A stretch of 64,000 nucleotides of DNA from Acidobacteriota bacterium (GTDB lineage: Bacteria; Acidobacteriota; Terriglobia; Terriglobales; Acidobacteriaceae): positions 1 to 64,000 of the forward strand of contig QIBA01000047.1 of NCBI GenBank assembly GCA_003225175.1. Reading direction: 5' to 3'. Positions 44,071 through 52,900 of this stretch are shown one piece after another. How positions within the stretch are numbered: the first letter of the stretch is position 1; each line of letters begins with the position of its first letter. The notes below the pieces were generated by a model, which was not told the origin of the DNA, ran no database searches, and was given only the letters and a program-made list of their open reading frames with translations. The position numbers were made by a program, and so were the translations under genes.

Positions 44071-44445
44071 CTACACGGCCCACAGGCTCTCGTCTTGATC
44101 GGAATGCAGTCCGCGATCCTCGCCCGTGATCCAGTCCTTGCGTTGAGGTGTACACACATCGATTGCGACGACGTCTTCCAGCACTTCGGACGAATGCTCA
44201 ACGCCGCGCGGGATCGTCAAGACCTGATTCGGAAGCAGCGTCACTGCGCCTGTCGGTAATTGGAAGCGCCAGGAGCCTTTGAGGAGGAAAATGACCTCTT
44301 CCTGGTCGTGGCAATGAGGTCTGGTTACCGATCCTTGTTTTGCCTCTAGTCGCGCGAGTGTCAGGCTCTCTCCAGTTGCTACCTTTCGCCGATATTCGCG
44401 TGTCAGATAGTCGGGACGCATCTTGTTCATGTCATAGACTGCCAT
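44071..44445 (-). CDS. Cupin-domain protein, last gene of the ilv operon
   Basis: A 124-residue single-domain cupin. Metal-binding motif 1 reads RPHCHDQEEVIFLLKG (His-x-His and Glu) and motif 2 is PRGVEHSSEV, with one His. It could bind a divalent metal and act as an isomerase, dioxygenase or sugar sensor, but the family is too broad to name an activity. The ATG at 44445 has AAGGA eight bases upstream and lies 13 bp after the ilvC stop codon, so it is almost certainly transcribed with ilvD-B-N-C. A link to branched-chain amino-acid metabolism is inferred from position only. Confidence 0.88.
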   Translation of the reverse strand: MAVYDMNKMRPDYLTREYRRKVATGESLTLARLEAKQGSVTRPHCHDQEEVIFLLKGSWRFQLPTGAVTLLPNQVLTIPRGVEHSSEVLEDVVAIDVCTPQRKDWITGEDRGLHSDQDESLWAV

Positions 44446-44458
44446 AATGGTTATCCTT

Positions 44459-45532
44459 CTAGACTGCTACCGCCTTTTTTTCATCCTTTGTTTCGGCTGG
44501 GCTTTCCGATCGATTCTCCATTTGATCGGGACCGATAGTCGTGGGATTGACGAACGGCATCATGGAACGCAACTTCGCTCCCACCTGCTCAATTAAGTGC
44601 TCGCGCTCGCGGCTGCGCACCTGATTGAACCAGGGCCGACCTTTTTCGTTCTCCGCAATCCACTCCCGTGCGAAGTCCCCACTGCGTACATCGGCGAGCA
44701 TTTGCCGCAGTGCCGCATAAGTCTCTTTTGTGACAACCTTCGGGCCGCCCGTGTAGTCGCCATATTCAGCCGTATCGCTTACTGAATAGCGCATAAAGTT
44801 GAGCCCGCCCCGGTACATGAGATCGACAATCAGCTTGAGCTCATGCATGCACTCAAAGTATGCGATCTCCGGCTGATATCCAGCTTCGACCAGCGTTTCG
44901 AATCCGGCTTTGATCAGAGCGCTCACGCCGCCGCACAGGACAGCCTGTTCGCCAAAAAGGTCCGTCTCTGTTTCCTCTGCAAAAGTCGTCTCGATGACCC
45001 CGGCGCGCGTGCAGCCGATGCCTTTTGCGTAGGAGAGAGCCAGAGCTTTGGCTTTGCCGCTGGCATCTTGATGCACAGCCAGGAGTCCAGGTGTTCCGCC
45101 GCCCTCTGCGAAGACTTCGCGCACACGGTGACCGGGCGATTTTGGCGCGATCATGATGACGTCGACGTTAGCTGGAGGCTCGATGGTCTTGAAGTGAATA
45201 TTGAACCCGTGTGCGAACAATAGCGTCTTGCCGGCCGACAGAGCAAGCGCGATAGCCTCCTGATAGAGCTTTGGCTGCACGGTATCGGGTACGAGGAGGA
45301 CCAAAATGTCGCCCCATGCAGCCGCGTCCTTTGGAACCAGCACCTCGAATCCGGCCTCGCGCGCCTTCGCTCGTGAACGGCTTTGGAGCTCCAGCGCTAT
45401 TCGGACTTGAACTCCACTGTCGCGAAGGTTCAACGCGTGTGCATGCCCCTGGGACCCATAGCCGAAGACCGCTACTTTCTTGCCTCTTATCAGTGCCAGA
45501 TCTGCCGAGTTTTCGTAGTAGATGTTTGCCAT
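44459..45532 (-). CDS. ilvC: Ketol-acid reductoisomerase
   Basis: A 357-residue class I enzyme that isomerises and reduces acetolactate or acetohydroxybutyrate to the dihydroxy acids of valine, leucine and isoleucine synthesis. The Rossmann motif is [20 protein letters not shown]; the NADPH loop has Ser/Arg residues (LQSRSRAKA). The knotted C-terminal domain has [31 protein letters not shown] and [12 protein letters not shown] with the metal-binding acids. An acidic/Lys tail ends the protein. AAAGGAAA upstream of the ATG at 45532. It follows ilvN by 15 bp. Confidence 0.97.
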   Translation of the reverse strand: MANIYYENSADLALIRGKKVAVFGYGSQGHAHALNLRDSGVQVRIALELQSRSRAKAREAGFEVLVPKDAAAWGDILVLLVPDTVQPKLYQEAIALALSAGKTLLFAHGFNIHFKTIEPPANVDVIMIAPKSPGHRVREVFAEGGGTPGLLAVHQDASGKAKALALSYAKGIGCTRAGVIETTFAEETETDLFGEQAVLCGGVSALIKAGFETLVEAGYQPEIAYFECMHELKLIVDLMYRGGLNFMRYSVSDTAEYGDYTGGPKVVTKETYAALRQMLADVRSGDFAREWIAENEKGRPWFNQVRSREREHLIEQVGAKLRSMMPFVNPTTIGPDQMENRSESPAETKDEKKAVAV

Positions 45533-45547
45533 TGAGAATTTCCTTTC

Positions 45548-46114
45548 TTAGGAACAGTTACGCAATAGGTTGAGGTGATCTGAGTTCCAAAATGGTGCAG
45601 CACCCTTAGGGGTGCGCGCCCCCGGAGCAAAGACAGGAGCGCTTCCTCGAGTCATGGCGACGCGGCCCGTGCGCGTCATCTCAAGAATTCCGTACGGACG
45701 GACGCCTTCGACTAGACTGTCAATCGCGTCTTCCGGTCCCGTGGCTTCGATCACCAAGGACTCAACGGCAACCTCAAGAACTCTGGCGCGGAATGCTTCG
45801 ACAACGCGCATTACTTCCGGCCGCACGTCCTGCGAAGCGGCCACCTTCACGATCACTAATTCGCGATGGAGCGACGGAACCGAGGAGATGTCATGGACGT
45901 GAAGAACCTCGGGCAGTTTGTACAAGTTGGCCTCGACAAGCGGTGCTCCTTGAGCATCGATCCCGACTACGACCGTCATTCGCGAAATTTCTTGCAAGTG
46001 TGTGTGTCCGACAGTCAGCGACTCAATGTTGTACCCTCGCCGCCGGAACAGCGATGAAACCCGGTTCAGAACGCCCGGATGATCGGCAACGTAGACAATA
46101 AAAGTGCGTACCAT
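45548..46114 (-). CDS. ilvN: Acetolactate synthase small (regulatory) subunit
   Basis: A 188-residue regulatory subunit with an N-terminal ACT domain (TFIVYVADHPGVLNRVSSLF, RRRGYNIESLTVG) that binds valine, and a C-terminal ACT-like domain. It activates and confers feedback inhibition on IlvB. Two starts compete: ATG 46120 overlaps the ilvB stop (ATGA), while ATG 46114 has GGAGG at the better distance of seven bases; I chose 46114. The last 30 residues (APVFAPGARTPKGAAPF and on) exceed the usual length of about 160-165 and look disordered. Confidence 0.94.
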   Translation of the reverse strand: MVRTFIVYVADHPGVLNRVSSLFRRRGYNIESLTVGHTHLQEISRMTVVVGIDAQGAPLVEANLYKLPEVLHVHDISSVPSLHRELVIVKVAASQDVRPEVMRVVEAFRARVLEVAVESLVIEATGPEDAIDSLVEGVRPYGILEMTRTGRVAMTRGSAPVFAPGARTPKGAAPFWNSDHLNLLRNCS

Positions 46115-46116
46115 GT

Positions 46117-47826
46117 TCATGCCTCCGATGCCGCGGTCTCGACGAGCGGACTCGGGCGGCGAATCATCTGGTGCAGAGCCGCTCCGCTGGGTACCATGGG
46201 AAATACCGAGTCTTCCTGTTCCACCATGAAATTGATTAGTGCAGTGCCTCGACGCTTTCGCGCTTCGCGAATCATTGGTCCAACCTGCTCTCGATTGCGC
46301 GCCGTGAGCCCCAGCAATCCGAACGCTTCGGCTAGTTTGGCGAAATCTGGACTGAGTAGGGGCGTTGCGGAATAGCGGCGGTCGTAGAAGAACTCCTGCC
46401 ACTGTCTCACCATGCCCAGATATCCGTTATTGATTACAGCGATATTCAGGTCAAGTTCCTCCTGCGCTGCTGTGGCCAGTTCCGCCATTGTCATTTGGAA
46501 TCCGCCGTCCCCTGCGACGACCCAAACTTCGGAGTCGGGGCGTGCGAACTTCGCGCCGATGGCTGCCGGTAATGCGAATCCCATTGTGCCGAGTCCGCCG
46601 GAAGTAATCAGTGAACGCGGCCGTTCGTGCTTATAATACTGGGCTTCCCACATCTGGTGCTGGCCTACATCCGTGACCACGATGGAATTGCCATCGGTCT
46701 CGCGCCACAGATCATGAATGACATGCGCGGCATAGAGATGACCATTATCGGGCAGCCTCTGAATATCGCGGACCGCAGAGTCTCCCTTGAGCCCATCCAG
46801 GTAATCGAGCCAGCTGTGCCGATCGGCGCGTGCTAAATCGGGAATGATTCGGGTAAGAACCTGGCGCAAGTCACCGAGCAGAGGGACGTCCACGCGAACA
46901 TTCTTGTTGACCTCCGCCGGATCGATCTCAACGTGAATCTTCTTAGCCTTCGGCGCGTATGTTTTGAGCGTGCCGGTTACGCGGTCATCGAAGCGCATGC
47001 CAAAGGCGAGGAGCAAATCCGCTTCCTGGATGGCGTGGTTTACCCATGCCTCTCCATGCATGCCCATCATTCCGAGATTGAGAGGATGCGAGGCAGGAAA
47101 GCCTCCGATACCGAGCAGCGTCATGGCAACCGGGATCGAGGCGCGCTCAGCGAACTCGCGGAGTTCGTCCATTGCGTTCGACAGCAGAACTCCGTGACCG
47201 GCGAGAATCACCGGACGCTTGGCTGCATTGATCATTGCAATCGCGGCGGCATGCTGATCAGAATCGAAGTTCTGTTTGCCCTCTGTTATTGGCAGGGGAG
47301 TGTAGGTGGAGCGGTCGAACTCGCAGGAAGACTGCTGCGCGTCCTTAGTGATATCCACCAGCACCGGACCGGGACGCCCACTGCGGGCCAGATGAAAAGC
47401 CGCACGCAGTGTAGGCGCGATATCTTCTGCTCGCTTGACGAGATAGTTATGTTTGGTGATCGGCAGAGTGATGCCAGTGATATCGGTTTCTTGAAATGCA
47501 TCGGTGCCAAGGAATTTGCTGCCTACCTGCCCGGTGATGCAAACGATCGGCGAGGAATCCATCATGGCAGTAGCGATTCCAGTCACCATATTGGTGGCGC
47601 CGGGACCGGATGTCGCTATTGCAACACCCACGTCGCCTCCAGCTCGCGCATATCCGTCTGCCATATGGGTAGCGCCTTGCTCGTGGCGAACGAGAACGTG
47701 GTGAATTTCCGGGTACCCACAAAGCGCGTCGTATGCAGGAAGGATCGCGCCGCCGGGATAGCCAAAGACGTGCTTCACTCCTTCTCCGATCAAGCACTCC
47801 CACAGGATTTGCGCACCGGTTCTCAT
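46117..47826 (-). CDS. ilvB: Acetolactate synthase large (catalytic) subunit
   Basis: A 569-residue ThDP-dependent enzyme making 2-acetolactate and 2-aceto-2-hydroxybutyrate, the first common step of branched-chain synthesis. The N-terminal domain begins with FGYPGGAILPAYDAL and has catalytic Glu49 in LVRHEQGATHMADGYA; the FAD-binding middle domain follows. The C-terminal ThDP motif is GDGGFQMTMAELATA through VINN. The ATG at 47826 is 20 bp after ilvD, and it overlaps or abuts ilvN, so the two subunits are made in step. Confidence 0.97.
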   Translation of the reverse strand: MRTGAQILWECLIGEGVKHVFGYPGGAILPAYDALCGYPEIHHVLVRHEQGATHMADGYARAGGDVGVAIATSGPGATNMVTGIATAMMDSSPIVCITGQVGSKFLGTDAFQETDITGITLPITKHNYLVKRAEDIAPTLRAAFHLARSGRPGPVLVDITKDAQQSSCEFDRSTYTPLPITEGKQNFDSDQHAAAIAMINAAKRPVILAGHGVLLSNAMDELREFAERASIPVAMTLLGIGGFPASHPLNLGMMGMHGEAWVNHAIQEADLLLAFGMRFDDRVTGTLKTYAPKAKKIHVEIDPAEVNKNVRVDVPLLGDLRQVLTRIIPDLARADRHSWLDYLDGLKGDSAVRDIQRLPDNGHLYAAHVIHDLWRETDGNSIVVTDVGQHQMWEAQYYKHERPRSLITSGGLGTMGFALPAAIGAKFARPDSEVWVVAGDGGFQMTMAELATAAQEELDLNIAVINNGYLGMVRQWQEFFYDRRYSATPLLSPDFAKLAEAFGLLGLTARNREQVGPMIREARKRRGTALINFMVEQEDSVFPMVPSGAALHQMIRRPSPLVETAASEA

Positions 47827-47846
47827 GGTTTCTTCACTTCCTCCGC

Positions 47847-49517
47847 CTAAATCGTGACCGCGCCGCGCGAGGCCGACGATACCTGGTTTGCGTACTTCGC
47901 CATAACCCCAGTTCCATATCGGGGCTGAGGCGGCTTCCAGGATGCGAGCCGCTGTTTCAATTCCGAATTGGAAACATCCACGCGCAACTCGCGCTTCTTC
48001 AGATCGAATACGATCACATCGCCTTCACGCACTGCGGCTATGGGTCCGCCATTCATAGCTTCGGGAGCGACATGGCCAGCCATCAGCCCATGAGTGGCGC
48101 CGGAGAATCGTCCATCGGTGAGTAACGCGACCGAATCGCCGAGCCCTGCCCCCACAAGTGCTGCGGTAACGGCGAGCATCTCGCGCATACCCGGACCGCC
48201 CTTCGGTCCTTCGTAGCGAATCACGATTACATCGCCCGTCTTGATCCGGCCGCTCTGCACAGCAGCGAACGCCAGCTCTTCGCTGTCGAAGACGCGTGCT
48301 GGTCCTGCGTGATGTTGAAAATCGTGACCTGCGACTTTCAGCACACAGCCTTCCGGGGCGAGATTCCCTTTCAGAATCACGAGCCCGCCAGTCGGTTTGA
48401 GCGGATTGTCTGCGGGACGCACTACTTCCTGGTCGGGGGTTTCGACCGCGTTCTTCGCCTCTTCTCCGATCGACTTGCCTGTAACCGTTAGCGCGTCGGA
48501 ATGTAGCAGGCCGGCTGCCGCCAGCCGTTGAGCGACAAGCAGAGTTCCTCCTGCTTCAAACAGATCAGTAGCTACGAACCTGCCACCTGGCTTGAGGTCT
48601 GCAATAAGTGGAACGCGAGAACTGATGCGTTCAAAGTCATCGATTACAAACGGAACATCTGAGGTATGGGCAATCGCGAGCAGGTGAAGAACAGCATTCG
48701 TGGAGCCGCCGGTGGCTGCAACGCTGGCGACGGCGTTCTCGAAGGCTGCGCGGGTAAGAATCTGCTTCGGCAGACGTTGCCCGGCCACGAGTTCCATAAC
48801 GAGACAGCCTATTGCCTCCGCCTGGCGCATCTTCGATGGATGAGTCGCGGGAACGCCTCCGCTCCCCATCGCTGCGATTCCAAGAAACTCGCAGACCATG
48901 GCCATCGTGTTTGCGGTGAATTGACCGCCACACGCGCCGGCGCCAGGACAAGCCTTGTCCTCGATTTCCTTCAGATCCGAATCCGCCAGCTTGCCGCGGC
49001 TGTGAGCGCCGACCGCCTCAAAGACATCCTGAATGGTGACGTTCTTGCCGCGAAAAGATCCTGGAGCGATGGAACCACCATACAGAACGACTGATGGAAG
49101 ATTCAGTCTCGCGACCGCCATTACCGCGCCCGGAATGGTCTTGTCGCAGCCGACCAGGACCACGAGGCCGTCGAAGTGATTCCCGCGCGCTACCAGTTCA
49201 ATCGAGTCGGCGATAACCTCACGGCTCACAAGAGAGGTACGCATGCCCTCTGCGCCCATGGTGATACCGTCGGAGATGGAGACGGTATTGAACTCCATCG
49301 GAGTCCCGCCGGCTTCACGTACCCCGCGCTTAACCCCAGCGGCAAGCTCACGCAGATGATAGTTGCACGGACCAATTTCCGTCCAGGTATTCGCAACGCC
49401 AATAATGGGACGACGAAGGTCTTCGTCTGTGAATCCCACTGCCTTGAGCATGGCGCGCGCAGGAGCCCGGCTTGGTCCTTCGGTAATCGCCGCGCTGTTT
49501 CGTTTCCCCTGGTTCAT
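47847..49517 (-). CDS. ilvD: Dihydroxy-acid dehydratase
   Basis: A 556-residue iron-sulphur dehydratase that converts the dihydroxy acids to 2-keto acids. The cluster cysteines are Cys51 (IGPCNYHLRELA), the Cys of LVGCDKTIPGAVM and that of CPGAGACGGQFTANTMA. PEDMIA-type catalytic residues are in the C-terminal barrel (TDGRFSGATHGLMAGH). I chose the ATG at 49517, with GAGG seven bases upstream; a frame from 49559 would start inside the attenuator stem. It is the first gene of ilvD-ilvB-ilvN-ilvC-cupin, behind a leader peptide and attenuator. Confidence 0.96.
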   Translation of the reverse strand: MNQGKRNSAAITEGPSRAPARAMLKAVGFTDEDLRRPIIGVANTWTEIGPCNYHLRELAAGVKRGVREAGGTPMEFNTVSISDGITMGAEGMRTSLVSREVIADSIELVARGNHFDGLVVLVGCDKTIPGAVMAVARLNLPSVVLYGGSIAPGSFRGKNVTIQDVFEAVGAHSRGKLADSDLKEIEDKACPGAGACGGQFTANTMAMVCEFLGIAAMGSGGVPATHPSKMRQAEAIGCLVMELVAGQRLPKQILTRAAFENAVASVAATGGSTNAVLHLLAIAHTSDVPFVIDDFERISSRVPLIADLKPGGRFVATDLFEAGGTLLVAQRLAAAGLLHSDALTVTGKSIGEEAKNAVETPDQEVVRPADNPLKPTGGLVILKGNLAPEGCVLKVAGHDFQHHAGPARVFDSEELAFAAVQSGRIKTGDVIVIRYEGPKGGPGMREMLAVTAALVGAGLGDSVALLTDGRFSGATHGLMAGHVAPEAMNGGPIAAVREGDVIVFDLKKRELRVDVSNSELKQRLASWKPPQPRYGTGVMAKYANQVSSASRGAVTI

Positions 49518-49539
49518 TACAAAACCTCGAACTCTCCCT

Positions 49540-49607
49540 AAAACACTTGAGGCCATCATCCGCTGAATGATGGCCTCGAACTCTGTTGCTTCTTCAGGCC
49601 ATCATCC
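49540..49607 (-). promoter_or_regulatory. Transcription attenuator of the ilv operon (alternative hairpins)
   Basis: Read on the minus strand, three segments share one sequence. A: GGATGATGGCCT (49607-49596). B: GAGGCCATCATTC (49577-49565). C: GGATGATGGCCTC (49561-49549). A pairs with B (12 pairs, one G-U), and B pairs with C (13 pairs, one G-U, loop AGC). The two pairings exclude each other. B:C is followed by AAG then TGTTTT (49545-49540), an intrinsic-terminator-like arrangement with an imperfect U-tract. The leader-peptide stop codon lies inside A, so a ribosome that finishes the peptide would cover A and let B:C form. A ribosome stalled earlier on Leu/Val/Ile codons would leave A free to form the antiterminator A:B. 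Confidence 0.75.
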
Positions 49608-49664
49608 TGTTGCCATAAGCAAAAGGAGGAGTGTAAGCAGAGAAATTCGAACGACAGTAAGCAC
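49602..49664 (-). CDS. ilv operon leader peptide (Leu/Val/Ile-rich)
   Basis: A 20-codon frame starting at a GTG (49664), with the ribosome site AGTGAGG eight bases upstream (49679-49673). It reads M-LTVVRISLLTLLLLLMATG, then TGA. It holds eight Leu, two Val and one Ile, including five Leu codons in a row (CTC CTC CTT TTG CTT), just before the attenuator. The same frame is open from an ATG at 49721 (39 residues), close to the predicted transcript start, but that ATG has no ribosome site. Composition and position match known ilv leader peptides (for example ilvL of enteric bacteria), whose translation senses charged branched-chain tRNAs. It is too short for ordinary gene callers. Confidence 0.7.
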   Translation of the reverse strand: MLTVVRISLLTLLLLLMATG

Positions 49665-49750
49665 AGACAAAACCTCACTTCCACGGAACCCTAAACCATT
49701 TGTGCTTACGCTGAAATTCATGGAGACATCTACCCGCTCAATGGATTGGA

Positions 49751-49779
49751 ACTATAAATGTCGCTTATGAAGAAGTCAA
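49751..49779 (-). promoter_or_regulatory. Promoter of the ilv operon
   Basis: On the minus strand TTGACT (49779-49774), a 17-base spacer and TATAGT (49756-49751): five of six matches in each box with ideal spacing. Transcription would begin near 49745, giving a leader of about 228 bases before ilvD. Confidence 0.8.
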
Positions 49780-49848
49780 CAATATAAGCGGAACCTCCTG
49801 CCCGAGCTGCTCATCGACTTTCCTGATGCGCACTATCTGAAGTTTCGA

Positions 49849-49876
49849 TTGGAACCCAGAACCGGCTGCCTATACA
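49849..49876 (+). promoter_or_regulatory. Predicted promoter of gltB
   Basis: TTGGAA (49849-49854), a 16-base spacer and TATACA (49871-49876), 58 bp before the gltB GTG. It is back to back with the ilv promoter about 70 bp away. Confidence 0.45.
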
Positions 49877-49934
49877 CCTGAACAGTAAGCTAGGGCGCAG
49901 TGTCCCCTGTGAAATTTCTGATAAGGCGGCAGAT

Positions 49935-52900
49935 GTGCAGCAAGGCTTGTACGATCCCCGGTTTGAACACGACTCCTGCGGTGCAGGTTTCATTACGCGA
50001 GTCTCCGCCGTGCCCTCCTTCGAAGTGCTCCAGATGGGATTGGAAGCTCTCTCGCGTCTAGCGCATCGAGGCGCGATTGCAGCCGATGGACGGAGTGGAG
50101 ACGGAGCCGGCATTACCGCATGCCTGCCGCAAGAATTGTTTAGGGCGTTTCTACGCGAATGCGGTTTGCGAATCGGCGGTACTCAACCCCTTGCTGCGGG
50201 AATGATCTTTGCCAATCTGGACGAACTTGCCGTTAGCGACGAGATTCTCCGTTCCGCTTTGGAACAGGAGCAACTGAGTTTGCTCTGCTGGCGTGACGTG
50301 CCGGTCAATGAAGAAGCGCTTGGAGCGACCGCGCTCGCTTCTATGCCTGTCATCCGACAGGCCCTGATCACTCCGCTGGTTGCGATGCAGATTAACGAGC
50401 TGGAAGCCCGGTTATATCGTGCGCGCAAGATATTCGAACGAGCAAACCTAAATTCCTACATCGCCTCACTGTCGGCTAAGACGATTGTCTACAAGGCACT
50501 CTGTACGGGAGCCCACCTACGCGAGTTCTATCTCGACCTACAGGATGCTAATTTTGAGACCGCCTTCGTAGTTTTCCATCAGCGTTACGCGACCAATACA
50601 CATCCTTCGTGGTGGCTGGCGCAGCCATTTCGCCTGCTCGCTCACAACGGAGAGATCAATACTATCGGCGCCAATCGCACTTGGATGAAGGCGCGCGAAA
50701 ATCAACTTCCACCGCACTGCCTGCCGATGCTGCGGGAAGGCGGCTCGGATTCCTGTCACTTGGACGAAACTGCCGAAATGTTAGTGCGAGGCGGACGCGA
50801 CGTGCTGCACAGCATCGCGATGCTGGTTGTGCCTGCATGGCAGGCCCATCCTGCGTTTCAGGATCTCGCTGGCTTCTATCGCGAGCATGCTTCGATGATG
50901 GAACCATGGGATGGTCCTGCAGCCTTGGCGTTTACCGACGGTCGCTATGTTGGCGCCGCCCTTGATCGGAATGGCCTTCGTCCGATGCGCTACGCCATCA
51001 CGAATGACAATGTGGTCGTTGCTGGATCAGAAGTCGGTCTGTTTGACTTGGACGATCAATGCGTCTGCGTGAAAGGCCGTCTTGGTCCGGGGCAGATGCT
51101 GGCAATTGATCTGGAAGAGCACTCGGTTCTCGAAGCGGAGGGAATCAAGCAGCATCTTCTGAAGCAAAGCCCAAAGCGGAACTCACGGTTGTTGAGTGTG
51201 CCGGCGGTCTCAGCACGGATTGAGCCGATTGCGAACGAGCGCTTGCAATCCTTATTCGGCTTTACGCGCGAAGATCTCAAGCTGGTCATCAGCCCCATGG
51301 CGCGCGAGGGTAAAGAAGCGGTCTGGTCTATGGGCGACGACACGCCGATTTCTGCTCTCGCGCGTGTTCCCAGATCGTCTTATAGCTACTTTCGACAGCG
51401 GTTCGCACAAGTCACTAACCCGCCGATTGATCCATTGCGGGAAGACCTGATGATGTCTCTTCGCACCCTGCTAGGCCGCAGGCCATCGTGCTGCGACGAT
51501 GATGAATCAGTTGCGACGCTGTTGAACTTTGCCTCGCCGGTGCTTAGTGAGTCTGAACTTCAGGGCATTCGCGTTCAGCCGCTCGTCAAGGCCACTGAGC
51601 TGCAATGCACGTCCCCGGCGCTCGCCAGTTTGGAGCAGTCCCTCGACGAACTTTGCCGTAAGGCAGAGCGTGCGGTGGCGGAAGGCACTGAATTACTCAT
51701 TCTGTCTGATCGGAATGCAAGTCCGGGAGATCTGCCGATTCCGATGGCGCTTGCTGTCGGTGCCGTGCACCATTGCCTGATTAAGGCCAGCCTACGCATG
51801 AGTTGCGACTTGGTTGCTGACAGCGGCGATGTTTGGGACGTTCATCACGCGGCCGTGCTGATCGGTTATGGCGCCGGAGCGATGTGTCCATGGCTGGCGC
51901 TTCGGAGCTGCGAGTCTCCGCAGAAATTGCTGGAAGCGTTAGCCAACGGCTTGAAGAAGGTGATGTCCAAATTGGGCATTTCCGATGTAGCGAGTTATCG
52001 CGGTGGACAGTTCTTTCAAACCATCGGTTTCGATGAGCGGATCGCGCAAAAATGCTTCACAGGCACTCCGAACCTGCTGGGCAAGATCAGTTTCGAGACA
52101 ATTCAGCAGGAGCTTATCCGCCGCGCTCAGCTAGACGACAGGCACGAGGCCGAACTCAACATCCTGCAGGATTACGGCTCAATCCGGTATCGCAAATCCG
52201 ACCACGCCGACCAGCACGGATGGGCTCCGCCAGTCGTGCGCGCGATGCAGACCGCCGTAGGCGTAGCTCGCGGCAAATCGGAACTTACGTCAAGCGAAAC
52301 CGCGTGGAACGGCTTCCTGAATCAGACTGATTCGCTTAAGCCCCACAATCTTCGCGATCTGCTCGAGTTCGCTCCTGGGACTACTCCGATGTCGATTGAG
52401 GAGATCGAACCAGCAGCTAAAATCGCGCGCCGCTTCGTCACGAGCGCGATGTCTCTGGGTTCGATCAGTCCCGAAGCGCATCGCACTTTGTCTCAGGCAA
52501 TGAACCTGCTCGGAGGCAAGTCAAATACGGGCGAAGGCGGGGAGGATCCGGAGATTTATCGCATCCAGCCCGACGCGAACAACAAGGTCAAGCAAGTGGC
52601 ATCAGGCCGCTTTGGAGTCACCGCCGAGTACCTGGTGCAGGCTGAAGAACTGGAGATCAAGATCGCCCAAGGTTCGAAGCCCGGAGAAGGGGGACAGCTT
52701 CCTGCCGCCAAGGTGACTGAACTCATCGCCCGATTGCGCCATGCACAACTGGGAATGTCGTTGATCAGCCCTCCCCCACATCACGACATTTACAGCATCG
52801 AGGACCTGGCCCAGCTGATTCACGACCTGAAGCAAGTGAATCCCAAGGCTCGCGTCGGCGTGAAGCTGGTGTCTGAAGCGGGCATCGGAACTGTAGCTTC

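Noticed and set aside
46933-47850. 305-codon plus-strand frame opposite ilvB
   Set aside because: Antisense shadow of a conserved gene with strong motifs on the other strand.
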